Positions 1-8,877 of a DNA stretch of 64,000 bases are shown one piece after another. The position numbers and the translations under genes were made by a program. Below the pieces are notes generated by a model. It was not told the origin of the DNA, made no database searches, and saw only the letters and a program-made list of their open reading frames with translations. Origin of the DNA: Candidatus Accumulibacter affinis (GTDB lineage Bacteria > Pseudomonadota > Gammaproteobacteria > Burkholderiales > Rhodocyclaceae); contig JADJOT010000007.1 in the NCBI GenBank assembly GCA_016713625.1, forward strand, positions 1-64,000, written 5' to 3'. Each line of letters starts with the position of its first letter. The first letter of the stretch is position 1.

Positions 1-338
1 CGCCCCAGCAACCAATTCTTGGTGTAGAAGTCATCGCCGTCAAAAATCGCGATGCAATGTCCGCGTGCGACAAAAACTCCGCTATTGCGGGATACCCCAG
101 GGTCTCTGTTGTTCACCTCCAGCACTTGATCAGTGGCCCGCAAAACTGGACAGCGTGTAACAATATCCGTCGTCTCGCTGTCTGCAGAGTCGAGCACCGC
201 CACTAGTTCCACAATGATGCCTTGCGCCTCTGTGAAGCGCCGGACACGCTCCAGACCAAGCAGAGTCTTGTGCGCAAGCAGGCCTTCTCCGTGAAAGGTG
301 ACAATTGCACTAATGTGTGGACACCGTTCTTCAGTCAT
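1..338 (-). CDS. Glycosyltransferase family 2, N-terminal part (runs off the window)
   Basis: The reverse strand reads an uninterrupted frame from ATG at 338 to the window edge. The opening segment HISAIVTFHGEG is the usual GT2 beta-strand/loop, and FDGDDFY near residue 100 is the DXD motif that binds the metal and nucleotide-sugar. GT2 enzymes transfer a sugar from an activated donor at the cytoplasmic side of the inner membrane. It lies downstream of another GT2 gene and the ABC exporter genes, so a role in O-antigen or exopolysaccharide assembly is inferred. The C-terminus is missing because the window ends, so acceptor and donor cannot be told. Confidence 0.8.
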   Translation of the reverse strand, partial: MTEERCPHISAIVTFHGEGLLAHKTLLGLERVRRFTEAQGIIVELVAVLDSADSETTDIVTRCPVLRATDQVLEVNNRDPGVSRNSGVFVARGHCIAIFDGDDFYTKNWLLG

Positions 339-660
339 CAGAAACCACTCCAATCGCTCTCAGCCGTCCCTGACAGAAAAGGCGTTGTCAAGGCGCTCAA
401 ACCGGGTTTGCCAGGTCGATAGAGCCCCTCCACTCGGAATGCATCCCCCAAGGTATTGCTTATAAACGTGCTTTACGTGTTTCATAGGTTCTCAGGTGAA
501 GTCCCAGCTCGGTCTGCCGTAGCCCGTTCCGAAATTATGGGAGCTGACGCACCGAGAAGAGGCGCTTACAACCGTAGAATAGTTGGCAAAATCCGATTGT
601 TACGGCAAATCTGGCGATATGCTATCCGAGTGCGGAGGCCCTGGCCAGGTCACGTGCCTG
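339..660. other. Intergenic stretch with no supported gene
   Basis: About 320 bases separate the two glycosyltransferase genes, unusual in a block where other genes nearly touch. I see no open frame with a convincing ribosome site and no hairpin followed by a T-tract. It may hold a promoter for the downstream glycosyltransferase. Confidence 0.4.
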
Positions 661-1698
661 TCACTCATCCCGCTCAGTGCCAGCAAGGACCGCTGCAAGT
701 TGGGCATCCTTTGCAAGCAGCTCGGCCTTTGTGGCCTTCCACTCCGACTCCAACCAATCCTTTCCCTCACGGACGTCCAAAACATAGGCCTCTTTGGCAA
801 ACAACTCGGTCTGAAACCGTATGGCCAGCCGCATTATAGCAGCCGCGGTTACGTCCAGCGCACTTCCAACAAGGAGGCGTTGTTCCAAGCCATCTTGGAG
901 TGCATTTTCCGAAACAACGGCCGGATGCGTTAGAAAACCGAGCAAAGTCTTATCTATCAAATCCCGGCGTCCTTGCGCGCGAAGCCACGGTAGAAGAATC
1001 GAAGCAGCGGTTTCGGCGTGCTCCAAAATCGCTTGTGCCACGTTTCTGTCCGTAATGTTGTTCCCGTGGTTGCGGTAACCAACGAGAGGCTCATCGATGA
1101 CCTCAAAGCGCGCGCCTGAAAGCAGTGCCCTGAGCCAGAACTGCCAGTCGGGTGTGTAGACCAAGTGGTTATCGAACTCGCCAATGCGTGCGTGACATTT
1201 TCGTCGGATTACCGATCCAGAGTGACAGAGGTGGTTCTCCCAAAGCCACGTCGCGGGGTCATTAAGGTCGACTAGCGCATTGAACCAGTCGGCGAAGGGA
1301 TTTCCCTGTGATTTCGCCAAACCGCCACGATCGATCTCCGTCACAAACGTCCCACAGATATCCACTTCGGGATGGTCCACCAGGAACTCCGCCTGACGCG
1401 CCAGTTTGCACGGCATAAATACATCGTCGGAGTCGAGACAGGCTATATTCTCACCCTGCGCCAGGGAAAAACCACGGTTATAGGCCGCGCAGGCTCCCTG
1501 ATTAACGAGCTGTCTGTGGACAGAGATCCGCGGGTCACGATACTTCTCGATAATCTCCCAAGAGCAATCATGCGAACAATCATCGATGATCACCATTTCC
1601 CAGTCTTCAAATGTTTGACAGAGGACCGACTCTATTGCGGCAGCAATGTAGGGCGCATAGTTATAGGACGTCATAATGATCGAGAAGGTGGGGTTCAT
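661..1698 (-). CDS. Glycosyltransferase family 2 with C-terminal helical tail
   Basis: 345 aa. The N-terminus FSIIMTSYNYAPYIAAAIES is the canonical GT-A GT2 start, with IIDDCS at about 37-42 and the DXD-type LDSDD at 88-92. The GT-A domain ends near residue 230; the remainder is helical and charged, ending in a likely coiled coil from about residue 305. It probably adds a sugar to a lipid-linked glycan in the cytoplasm. It starts 9 bases after the acetyltransferase stop, so it belongs to the same minus-strand operon as rfbA, wzm and wzt. Specificity cannot be read from sequence. Confidence 0.85.
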   Translation of the reverse strand: MNPTFSIIMTSYNYAPYIAAAIESVLCQTFEDWEMVIIDDCSHDCSWEIIEKYRDPRISVHRQLVNQGACAAYNRGFSLAQGENIACLDSDDVFMPCKLARQAEFLVDHPEVDICGTFVTEIDRGGLAKSQGNPFADWFNALVDLNDPATWLWENHLCHSGSVIRRKCHARIGEFDNHLVYTPDWQFWLRALLSGARFEVIDEPLVGYRNHGNNITDRNVAQAILEHAETAASILLPWLRAQGRRDLIDKTLLGFLTHPAVVSENALQDGLEQRLLVGSALDVTAAAIMRLAIRFQTELFAKEAYVLDVREGKDWLESEWKATKAELLAKDAQLAAVLAGTERDE

Positions 1699-1707
1699 CC
1701 CTTGAGC

Positions 1708-2370
1708 CTAACCCATCATTTGCTTGGCGGGGTTCCCGACGACGGTCGTCCCCTCAGGAACGTCTTTCGTGACTACCGCCCCCATCCCCACCACCGCGCG
1801 AGCGCCAATACGAAGCGGCCTTTCCTGCGTCCCGTGGCGGAGAATCGCATTAGTCCCAATATACGCATAGTCCCCTATGTGTACGTGACCATTGCAGCGG
1901 ACGCCGGGAGCAAAGGTCACAAAATCACCAATACAGCAGTCATGCGCGACATACGAGTATATATTCGCCTGGAAAAAGCGACCGATTGTTACGTTTGAAG
2001 TGACCATGCTGTTTGGACAGCAAATCGACCCGATGCCAATTGAGTTGTTGTCCAAGAAGATCGCCTGGGGCGCGTGGACGGGCAGAACCTGCGCCGCCGT
2101 GCCCACTTGTAGAACCATCGTCTCGCGATCTCGCCCAGAACCCACAGCTACGTTAAAAAAAAGACGACCCCTCATTCTCAGAAACCGATCCAGCGAGATC
2201 AGCGGATAGCCGTTTACCTCATCTCGTGCGGGTTCTGCTGTCTCAACGAAATAGACCTCGACATCAGTACCGCTCACACCTAACGTGCGCGCGACGCTTG
2301 TCCTTACATAGGGCATGACCTCTCTACCGAAACCACCAGCGCCAAAGAGTCCAAATTTAACACTAGGCAC
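1708..2370 (-). CDS. PglD/NeuD-family sugar O- or N-acyltransferase
   Basis: About 220 aa. It opens with a Rossmann-like segment (KFGLFGAGGFGREVM) typical of PglD/NeuD proteins, followed from about residue 90 by left-handed beta-helix hexapeptide repeats ending VVGNPAKQMMG. These enzymes acetylate an amino-sugar or sialic-acid-type residue using acetyl-CoA. I chose GTG at 2370 because GGAGAAG sits just upstream and the start overlaps the aminotransferase stop by 8 bases; an ATG at 2394 would give a longer overlap. Pairing with a DegT aminotransferase suggests synthesis of an acetamido-sugar. Confidence 0.8.
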   Translation of the reverse strand: MPSVKFGLFGAGGFGREVMPYVRTSVARTLGVSGTDVEVYFVETAEPARDEVNGYPLISLDRFLRMRGRLFFNVAVGSGRDRETMVLQVGTAAQVLPVHAPQAIFLDNNSIGIGSICCPNSMVTSNVTIGRFFQANIYSYVAHDCCIGDFVTFAPGVRCNGHVHIGDYAYIGTNAILRHGTQERPLRIGARAVVGMGAVVTKDVPEGTTVVGNPAKQMMG

Positions 2371-3484
2371 GATCTTCTCCTTGAATAACGGCAATCACCC
2401 TGTCTTGCTCCTCGGCCGTTAGTCCGGGGTAAATCGGCAGGCATAATATTCGGCTTGCCACTTGTGCTGCCACCGGCAGGTTAGACCTCTGTGCTGATGG
2501 CAAGCTGCGGTACATTGGAAAGTCCGATATCAGTGGATAAAAATAGCGACGCGGATGGATATTCTGCGCCCGAAGCATTTCGTAAAGCTCATCACGAGTA
2601 AAGCGGTAGTCAGACTCTACCAAGATCGGAAAATAAGCGTAGTTGGCCATCTGCTCGCCCGCGCTCGCAACACAGTAGATTCCCTTAATAGTGCCCAGGC
2701 CCTCGCGATAGATGCGATCAATGTCCATTCGCTGGCTAAGCGCGCGGTCGATGTGCTTTAGTTGCAGTAAACCAAAAGCAGCGTTGATCTCGCTCATCTT
2801 GCCATTTATCCCGGGCGCAACCACGGTTACTTTATCGACAAAGCCAAAATTCTTCAAGTGATCGATTCGCTGCTTCGTCTTTGAATCAGGACAGACGATT
2901 GTCCCGCTCTCGAACGTGTTGAAAACCTTGGTAGCATGGAAACTCAGTACCGACAGATCGCTATGAGTGAGGACGTTTCCGCAATGACATTGGATGCTAA
3001 AAGCATGGGCAGCGTCATAGATCACTCTAAGGTTATAGTTATCGGCAATTGCCTGTATGGCATCGACATCGCAAGGATGGCCATAGACATGCACAGGCAT
3101 GATGGCAGAGGTTTGTGGTGTGATGGCAGCCTCGATTCTTGTGGGGTCGAGGTTAAAGGTATCCGGACGGATGTCGACAAAGACCGGTTTGATGCCATTC
3201 CACAGCAAGGAGTGGGCCGTGGCCACGAACGAATACGGCGTGGTAATGACTTCGCCCGTGATACGTAAAGCTTGAAGCGCTGTCACCAAGGCAATAGTGC
3301 CGTTGGCGAACAGCGCGAGATGCTTGACGCCTAGATAATCACATAAGGCCTGTTCAAACTGTTGATGAAAAGGCCCTGCATTTGTCAGGATCCTTTTTTC
3401 CCAGATCTTCTGGAGGTACGGGATGAACTCCTCAAGCGGTGGTAGGTGAGGTTGTGTGACATAGATTGGCTTATCGGAGCGCAT
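2363..3484 (-). CDS. DegT/DnrJ/EryC1/StrS family PLP-dependent sugar aminotransferase
   Basis: 373 aa, fold-type I aminotransferase acting on a nucleotide keto-sugar. FANGTIALVTAL near residue 60 is the phosphate-binding segment, YDAAHAF near 157 supplies the PLP-ring aspartate, and SFHATKVFN near 186 holds the Schiff-base lysine. Length is normal. The start is ATG at 3484, with GGGAG eight bases upstream; an in-frame GTG lies 12 bases earlier. The product probably feeds the acetyltransferase encoded immediately downstream. The exact sugar is not determinable. Confidence 0.9.
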   Translation of the reverse strand: MRSDKPIYVTQPHLPPLEEFIPYLQKIWEKRILTNAGPFHQQFEQALCDYLGVKHLALFANGTIALVTALQALRITGEVITTPYSFVATAHSLLWNGIKPVFVDIRPDTFNLDPTRIEAAITPQTSAIMPVHVYGHPCDVDAIQAIADNYNLRVIYDAAHAFSIQCHCGNVLTHSDLSVLSFHATKVFNTFESGTIVCPDSKTKQRIDHLKNFGFVDKVTVVAPGINGKMSEINAAFGLLQLKHIDRALSQRMDIDRIYREGLGTIKGIYCVASAGEQMANYAYFPILVESDYRFTRDELYEMLRAQNIHPRRYFYPLISDFPMYRSLPSAQRSNLPVAAQVASRILCLPIYPGLTAEEQDRVIAVIQGEDRA

Positions 3485-3520
3485 GACCGCTCCCACCGTT
3501 AGATATTAGTTGATGTTTTG

Positions 3521-4039
3521 TCAACGTGCCTCCACGATCAGCTCCCGGTGCCACGGGCGGCCCTCTAAGCCTGCAAGTTCAGGAAATGAGCTCTCCCGAT
3601 GGGCCACCGAGCATGTGTTCCCAAACCCGGCACCTCGCAACGTTTGTATCAGCTCCGGCAGATCATACAGGAACTCATGCCCCCAGAGGCGCATTCCTTC
3701 GTTCAGCAAACGACAAGGCGTATCCGCCATCCACCCAACGTCAGCCCATTCGTCAAGCTTGCCAGACACGTACTGCGCAACGAGCCAACGAAGATCAGGT
3801 GTACTGACGCGAAACACCCCCCCGGGCTTAAGAACGCGTCGACACTCTCTCAAGAATACAACCCCCTGTTCGCGCGATAAGTGCTCAAGGAAGTGCTCGT
3901 TGAAGATGAAGTCCACGCTTGCATCGGGATACGGCAATGGATTACGCAGATCGGCGTGTGTGTCTGCAACCGGTGAATCTAGATCGAGATTCACCCAGCC
4001 ATCGAGGTAGTTGGAACCACAACCCAAATGAATCTTCAT
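3521..4039 (-). CDS. Class I SAM-dependent methyltransferase
   Basis: 172 aa. MKIHLGCGSNYLDGWVNLD is the glycine-rich SAM-binding motif I with the following acidic strand, and VLKPGGVFRVSTPD is the post-motif conserved in Methyltransf_11 proteins. Small methyltransferases of this kind in polysaccharide clusters modify a sugar or terminate chain growth. It lies between wzt and the aminotransferase on the same strand. The substrate is unknown. Confidence 0.8.
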   Translation of the reverse strand: MKIHLGCGSNYLDGWVNLDLDSPVADTHADLRNPLPYPDASVDFIFNEHFLEHLSREQGVVFLRECRRVLKPGGVFRVSTPDLRWLVAQYVSGKLDEWADVGWMADTPCRLLNEGMRLWGHEFLYDLPELIQTLRGAGFGNTCSVAHRESSFPELAGLEGRPWHRELIVEAR

Positions 4040-4176
4040 CGCTTTAGTTCCCAGCTAATCAGCCACGGGACCGCTGCACTGACACCTTATTGGCCCAGTA
4101 AACAACGCCATAGATCGGCAGGCGCTTGCCCCTCTGAACCTGCAAGGTCGCCGCCAAGGGCGCAAAATCGCAAACC

Positions 4177-5436
4177 TCAACCCTTCCAACCGAGAGATCC
4201 TGTGGGATCCGAGAGCATTATAGCTATCGAATAAACACCTTCGCGCAAATTAACGTCGAATTCCCACTCCATTGATATTATCTCGCCGGAACGGAGATTC
4301 GTAACGTGACAGCGCTCAATTTCAGTATCGGAGTAGATCACGTCGAATCCATTGCGATCCCTGATGTGGTATGCTAGACCGACTGTTGGCAGGTCGATGT
4401 TGCATCGAAACACGACCCTTAGAACAATGGCCTGACCAAACTCGACCAGCTCCGTTTTCTGACCGGACTTGTTGATTAGCCTGACGTTCAACAAGTCAGC
4501 CATACCATTTTTCAAGCGATGAAAAGCAGCAGCCGCTGCAAATTCCCGTTGCTCCGCTAGGTCGGTTTCGCTAAAGCTGATTTCCAAGTTAGTCGCTGTG
4601 TAGCTCGGCGACTCCTGGAGCAACTGGGAACTCTTTACAGCAGCCCCATAGTAAGCCTCCACCACATCGTCCGTGGAACCAATCAGAACTACCTGTCCTC
4701 GGTCGATGTAAACTGCGCGACTGCAGAGTGCCTTGACCGCTGAAACATCGTGGCTGACGAACAGCACCGTTACGCCGGATGCCATCAATTTCTTCAAATG
4801 TGCCATGCATTTGGCTTGAAAGTAGATATCGCCCACTGACAGTGCTTCGTCAATGATCAGGATGTCAGCGCTTACGTGAACCACAACGGAAAATGCCAAG
4901 CGTACGTACATGCCCGAGGAATAGGTCTTTACCGGCTGTTCAAGGAAATCGCCAATATCAGCAAAGGCGGCGATATCTTCGAATCGCTCTTCGGTTTCTT
5001 CCTTGCTCAGCCCCAAGACGCTGGCGTTCATGTAAACGTTTTCGCGTCCAGTGAAATCGGAATTGAATCCTGAACCCAACTCGAGAAGGGCTGCAACTCG
5101 CCCATGGGTATCGACGCTGCCAGCAGTAGGGGTCAACGTGCCGCAAAGAATTTGCAGCAGAGTCGATTTCCCGGCACCATTGCGCCCAATTATTCCAAAA
5201 GTTTCCCCCTTACGAATGTCAAAAGACACATCGCTGAGTGCTGAGAATTCCCGGAAATAGTGTCTCGGAGCTCTGCCGGCGATTCTACGCAGGCGCGGCA
5301 GCACAAACTGCTTTAAGCGGTCACCGGGAGAATCGTAGATCTGGTAGCGCTTGCTTATGTTCCTGACGCTCATAGCGATCTTCTCCACGGCAACTTCCGT
5401 CGGGGATGTGCCCGGAAAACCGGAGTCAAAGGACAT
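4177..5436 (-). CDS. wzt: Polysaccharide ABC transporter ATP-binding protein (Wzt-like)
   Basis: 419 aa. The ATPase domain has Walker A GRNGAGKST near 84-92, signature TYSSGMYVRLAF, Walker B ILIIDEALSVGD and the switch histidine in LFVSHD. After about residue 260 comes a beta-rich C-terminal domain as in Wzt proteins that recognise the finished O-antigen terminus. I prefer ATG at 5436, which overlaps the wzm stop by 11 bases, over an ATG 51 bases upstream. With Wzm it would export the lipid-linked glycan across the inner membrane. The C-terminus after SDPTGSLGWKG is abrupt, and a few residues could have been lost. Confidence 0.9.
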   Translation of the reverse strand: MSFDSGFPGTSPTEVAVEKIAMSVRNISKRYQIYDSPGDRLKQFVLPRLRRIAGRAPRHYFREFSALSDVSFDIRKGETFGIIGRNGAGKSTLLQILCGTLTPTAGSVDTHGRVAALLELGSGFNSDFTGRENVYMNASVLGLSKEETEERFEDIAAFADIGDFLEQPVKTYSSGMYVRLAFSVVVHVSADILIIDEALSVGDIYFQAKCMAHLKKLMASGVTVLFVSHDVSAVKALCSRAVYIDRGQVVLIGSTDDVVEAYYGAAVKSSQLLQESPSYTATNLEISFSETDLAEQREFAAAAAFHRLKNGMADLLNVRLINKSGQKTELVEFGQAIVLRVVFRCNIDLPTVGLAYHIRDRNGFDVIYSDTEIERCHVTNLRSGEIISMEWEFDVNLREGVYSIAIMLSDPTGSLGWKG

Positions 5437-6256
5437 CTGCGAAACCCTTTCTGGTTTTCTGAAACCAGAAATAGCCAACGCAGGCAACCGCCGCAGCCAC
5501 GAGAGTGTAGCCAGCCAAACCTGCCCAAGAGGGCAGGTGTCCCCAGATCAAGACTTCACGTGCCTGTTCGATAATGAAGGTTAGCGGATTAGCCATAAGC
5601 CAGGGGTGGAATTTCTCAGGCAAGGCACTGATCGGGTAAAAGACCGGGGAGAGGAACATCATTACTGCAGTCACAATCCCGACAGTCTGCGCCACATCAC
5701 GCAGGAACACTCCTAAGGATGCCAGAATCCACGCTACACCAATTGTGAAGATAACCAGCGGGAGAAAAACCAATGGCGCCAACAATAATGTCCATTGCAG
5801 AAATCCATTGAATATCGAAAAGGAAATCAGAAGGACACTCAAGCTTACAAGGCTGTGAAACAGAGCAGCTCCCATTGCGACCACAGGCAGAATTTCCAAT
5901 GGGAATACCACTTTCTTCACGTAATTGACATTTGAGACAATCAGGCTTGGTGCTCGATTGACAACTTCGGCGAACAGGCCATGGACAATCATGCCCACAA
6001 AGAGCACGACGGCGAACATAGTCTTGCTCTCGTTGTCTCCATCACCCCAACGCGCCTTGAATACCACGGAAAAGACGAAGGTGTACACCATCAGCATGAA
6101 TACCGGGTTTAGAAACGACCACATCAGTCCCATTACCGAGCCTTTGTAGCGTCCTATGACTTCGCGTCGGGTCATTCGAACGATCAGCTGACGGTTATCC
6201 CGCAGGCAACGGAGCAGGGATATCGGAGAGGCAGAGTGAACAGCATGCGGGTTCAT
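5426..6256 (-). CDS. wzm: ABC-2 type polysaccharide export permease (Wzm-like)
   Basis: 276 aa integral membrane protein with six predicted helices. The N-terminal TRREVIGRYKGSVMGLMWSF segment is the hallmark cytoplasmic interface helix of the ABC-2 polysaccharide exporters. Its stop overlaps the wzt start by 11 bases and its ATG overlaps the rfbC stop (ATGA), so these genes are translationally coupled. It forms the inner-membrane channel with Wzt for undecaprenyl-linked glycan. Confidence 0.92.
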   Translation of the reverse strand: MNPHAVHSASPISLLRCLRDNRQLIVRMTRREVIGRYKGSVMGLMWSFLNPVFMLMVYTFVFSVVFKARWGDGDNESKTMFAVVLFVGMIVHGLFAEVVNRAPSLIVSNVNYVKKVVFPLEILPVVAMGAALFHSLVSLSVLLISFSIFNGFLQWTLLLAPLVFLPLVIFTIGVAWILASLGVFLRDVAQTVGIVTAVMMFLSPVFYPISALPEKFHPWLMANPLTFIIEQAREVLIWGHLPSWAGLAGYTLVAAAVACVGYFWFQKTRKGFADVL

Positions 6257-6797
6257 TCAAACAACTCTGCGTCCGAAGTCGTCATTCCGAGCAGGTCCTT
6301 GGCCGACAGCACCGGCTTTGAATCAACAGGCCAGTTGACAGCGATCGAAGGGTCATTCCAGGCAATGCAACGCTCGTATTCAGGCGCCCAATAGTCGGTT
6401 GTCTTGTAAAGGAACTCGGCGGAATCACTGAGAACAAAAAAGCCGTGCGCAAAGCCCTGGGGGATCCACATCTGCCTCTTGTTTTCCGCATTCAGCACTT
6501 CACCCACCCACTTACCGAAGGTGGGAGAGCTCTTGCGGATGTCTACCGCGACGTCAAACACCTCTCCACGCGAGACCGTACCAACTTGCCCTGCGGTTGC
6601 TGGATTTGGTAGTGCAGACCGCGTAGCACGTACCTGACGGAACATGAATGGTTGTCCTGCACAAAAGCGACCTTTCTGCCGATGGCGGCTTCGAATTGGG
6701 TCTGGTTGAAGCTCTCGAAAAAAAACCCTCGGTCGTCACCGAAGACTTTGGGTTCGATGACGATGACTTCGGGGATGGATGTGGGAATGACGATCAT
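6253..6797 (-). pseudogene. rfbC: dTDP-4-dehydrorhamnose 3,5-epimerase, frameshifted
   Basis: RfbC makes the dTDP-L-rhamnose intermediate by epimerising C3 and C5. The first part (start ATG 6797, ribosome site AGGAA) covers VFGDDRGFFFESFN and DNHSCSVRYVLRGLHYQ; the second part, in another frame, covers SRGEVFDVAVDIRKSSP to the C-terminus. The two join within a GG pair near 6576; adding one G restores GKLVRVSRGEVFD. All catalytic regions are present, so this is probably a base-calling error or a very recent mutation. The stop overlaps the wzm start. Confidence 0.88.
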
Positions 6798-6831
6798 CTG
6801 AGAATTCCTGCTCTTGAGTCTTTTTTTTTCA

Positions 6832-7713
6832 TCAGAAGATCCTTTCCTTGAGCAGCGAAAGCAAATACTGACCATAACCGTTCTTGGCCAGCGGCTGGGC
6901 CAACTCTTCGAGGTGCTCCCGGGTAATCCAGCCCTGGCGATAGCCGATTTCCTCCGGGCAGGCGACCTTGAGGCCCTGGCGCCTTTCGATCGTAGCGATG
7001 AACTGGCCGGCTTCGAGCAGGCTATCGTGGGTGCCGGTATCGAGCCAGGCATAGCCGCGGCCCATGAGTTCGAGATTCAGTTTGTCTTGACCAAGATAGA
7101 GGCGGTTGAGGTCGGTGATTTCCAGCTCGCCGCGCGGCGATGGCTTTAGTTTGCGGGCCAGTTCGACGACCTGATCGTCATAGAAATACAGGCCGGTAAT
7201 GGCGTAGCTGGACTTCGGGTGGTTCGGCTTTTCCTCGATACTGAGCACCTTGCCCGTAGAGTCAAACTCGGCGACGCCGTAACGCTCCGGGTCATGCACG
7301 TGGTAGGCAAAAATGGTGGCGCCATCGCTACGCTTGTCGGCATTACCGAGGATCCTGTGGAAGTCATGGCCGTAGAAGATGTTGTCGCCGAGCACGAGGG
7401 CGGAAGGGTTGCGATCGATGAAGTCTTCGCCGATGATGAATGCCTGCGCCAAGCCATCCGGGCTGGATTGCACCGCGTACTGCAGGTTGATTCCCCAGCG
7501 GGAGCCGTCGCCGAGAAGTTGCTCGAAGCGTGGTGTGTCCTGCGGTGTCGAGATGATCAGGATGTCGCGTATGCCGGCGAGCATCAGTGTGGTCAGCGGG
7601 TAGTAGATCATCGGTTTGTCGAAAATCGGTAGCAACTGCTTGCTGATCGCCAAGGTTGCTGGGTGCAGCCGGGTTCCTGAGCCACCGGCGAGAATGATGC
7701 CCTTGCGTTTCAT
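6832..7713 (-). CDS. rfbA: Glucose-1-phosphate thymidylyltransferase
   Basis: 293 aa, the usual RmlA length. ILAGGSGTRLHPATLAISKQ is the nucleotidyltransferase signature and LVLGDNIFYGHDF contains the metal-binding aspartate. It condenses glucose-1-phosphate with dTTP to dTDP-glucose, the first step to dTDP-L-rhamnose. The start ATG at 7713 fits the family N-terminus; a weaker upstream in-frame start adds 26 non-homologous residues. rfbB and rfbD are not in the window. The rfbC gene follows 34 bases downstream. Confidence 0.93.
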   Translation of the reverse strand: MKRKGIILAGGSGTRLHPATLAISKQLLPIFDKPMIYYPLTTLMLAGIRDILIISTPQDTPRFEQLLGDGSRWGINLQYAVQSSPDGLAQAFIIGEDFIDRNPSALVLGDNIFYGHDFHRILGNADKRSDGATIFAYHVHDPERYGVAEFDSTGKVLSIEEKPNHPKSSYAITGLYFYDDQVVELARKLKPSPRGELEITDLNRLYLGQDKLNLELMGRGYAWLDTGTHDSLLEAGQFIATIERRQGLKVACPEEIGYRQGWITREHLEELAQPLAKNGYGQYLLSLLKERIF

Positions 7714-7723
7714 GTCGTGTTGT

Positions 7724-7864
7724 TCAATCGAGAGAGTCAATCGGCAGTGTGGAGGTGATCCGGCCGGCCATGCCGTCTGGACAGGTTCCACGTTTGCCGG
7801 CCGTCATTGCAGTATCGAAATGGGCGTCATTGAAACCGTTAGCGCCGCTACCCGAAGTGCTCAT
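7724..7864 (-). CDS. Small ORF (46 aa) directly upstream of rfbA
   Basis: An ATG at 7864 is preceded by AGGGA at good spacing and reads 46 codons to a TGA that lies 10 bases before the rfbA start. The product is Gly/Ser/Thr-rich with no recognised motif. It could be a small protein or a leader ORF coupling translation to rfbA. Position and ribosome site are the only support. Confidence 0.3.
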   Translation of the reverse strand: MSTSGSGANGFNDAHFDTAMTAGKRGTCPDGMAGRITSTLPIDSLD

Positions 7865-8112
7865 CTTCTGCTTCCCTGATCGTTGCTGCAGCCGCTACTA
7901 TAGCTACCGCTCCACCGAAAGCACCACCAGTGGCATTGACCGATGGTAAGTCGCCGCGGCGCGAGTCATGGCAGCCGATACGAACGCAGACCCAAGCGCT
8001 GGCGCCACGACAAGCCACTATAAGACGTGCAAGTTTACCTTGTTTTCCTTTTCCCGGGACGTTTCTTGATTCTTGTTCGGACTTATATCACCTTGAAAGT
8101 GAGTGCAAGCCA

Positions 8113-8874
8113 GTGACCTGGAACCCCGATCGGTATCTGAAATTCGCTGACGCCCGGAAAGCACTGGCACTCCACCTCCTGGCGTTGCTTGACGGCCAGT
8201 TGCCGAGCGCTATCGTCGATCTCGGTTGCGGGACCGGCAACATCACGAGGCTCCTCGCCGAGCGCTGGCCTGCTGCCAGGGTCATCGGCATCGATAGCGA
8301 CGCGGCGATGCTCGCAAAAGCCGCCGCCACGCCGTCGACAATCCACTGGCAGCGCGCAGAGATTGGCAGCTGGCGAGCCGATTTCCCGCCCGACTTGATC
8401 TTTTCAAACGCCGTCCTGCACTGGCTGGACGGTCACCCGCACCTGCTGCCGACCCTGCTTGGGCAACTTGCTGCGGGCGGTGTGCTGGCGGTTCAAATGC
8501 CGGCCAACTTCAGCGCGCCGTCACACCGGATCCTGCTCGATCTCGTCGCCGAGGCACGCTGGCGACATATGCTCAGCGGCGTGCGTATGGGCAGTGTCCT
8601 GCCGCCAGCGGATTATCATCAGCTCCTGATGCCGCATTGCCGTCACCTGGAACTGTGCGAGACCACCTATTGGCAGCTCCTGAGCGGTGACGATGCCGTC
8701 TTCGGGTGGATGAAGGGCACGACCCTGGTTCCCTATCTGGAACGGCTCGGTGTCGCAGCTGGCGAAGAGTTTCTGGGTGAGTATCGGCAACGACTGCGCA
8801 TCGCCTATCCGCAGCAGGCGGATGCACAGACCCCTTTTCCGTTCAAGCGAATGTTCTTCGTGGCGCAGCGTTGA
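8113..8874 (+). CDS. tam: Trans-aconitate 2-methyltransferase-like SAM methyltransferase
   Basis: 253 aa, matching the roughly 252 aa of Tam. TWNPDRYLKFADARKALA is the Tam N-terminal signature, IVDLGCGTGNITRLLA is SAM motif I, and LIFSNAVLHWL is motif IV. Tam methylates trans-aconitate that leaks from the aconitase reaction. GTG at 8113 gives the family N-terminus; the open frame upstream is not Tam-like. It is divergent from the rfb block, with about 250 bases for two promoters, and is followed 3 bases later by the transporter gene. Confidence 0.85.
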   Translation: MTWNPDRYLKFADARKALALHLLALLDGQLPSAIVDLGCGTGNITRLLAERWPAARVIGIDSDAAMLAKAAATPSTIHWQRAEIGSWRADFPPDLIFSNAVLHWLDGHPHLLPTLLGQLAAGGVLAVQMPANFSAPSHRILLDLVAEARWRHMLSGVRMGSVLPPADYHQLLMPHCRHLELCETTYWQLLSGDDAVFGWMKGTTLVPYLERLGVAAGEEFLGEYRQRLRIAYPQQADAQTPFPFKRMFFVAQR

Positions 8875-8877
8875 GTC

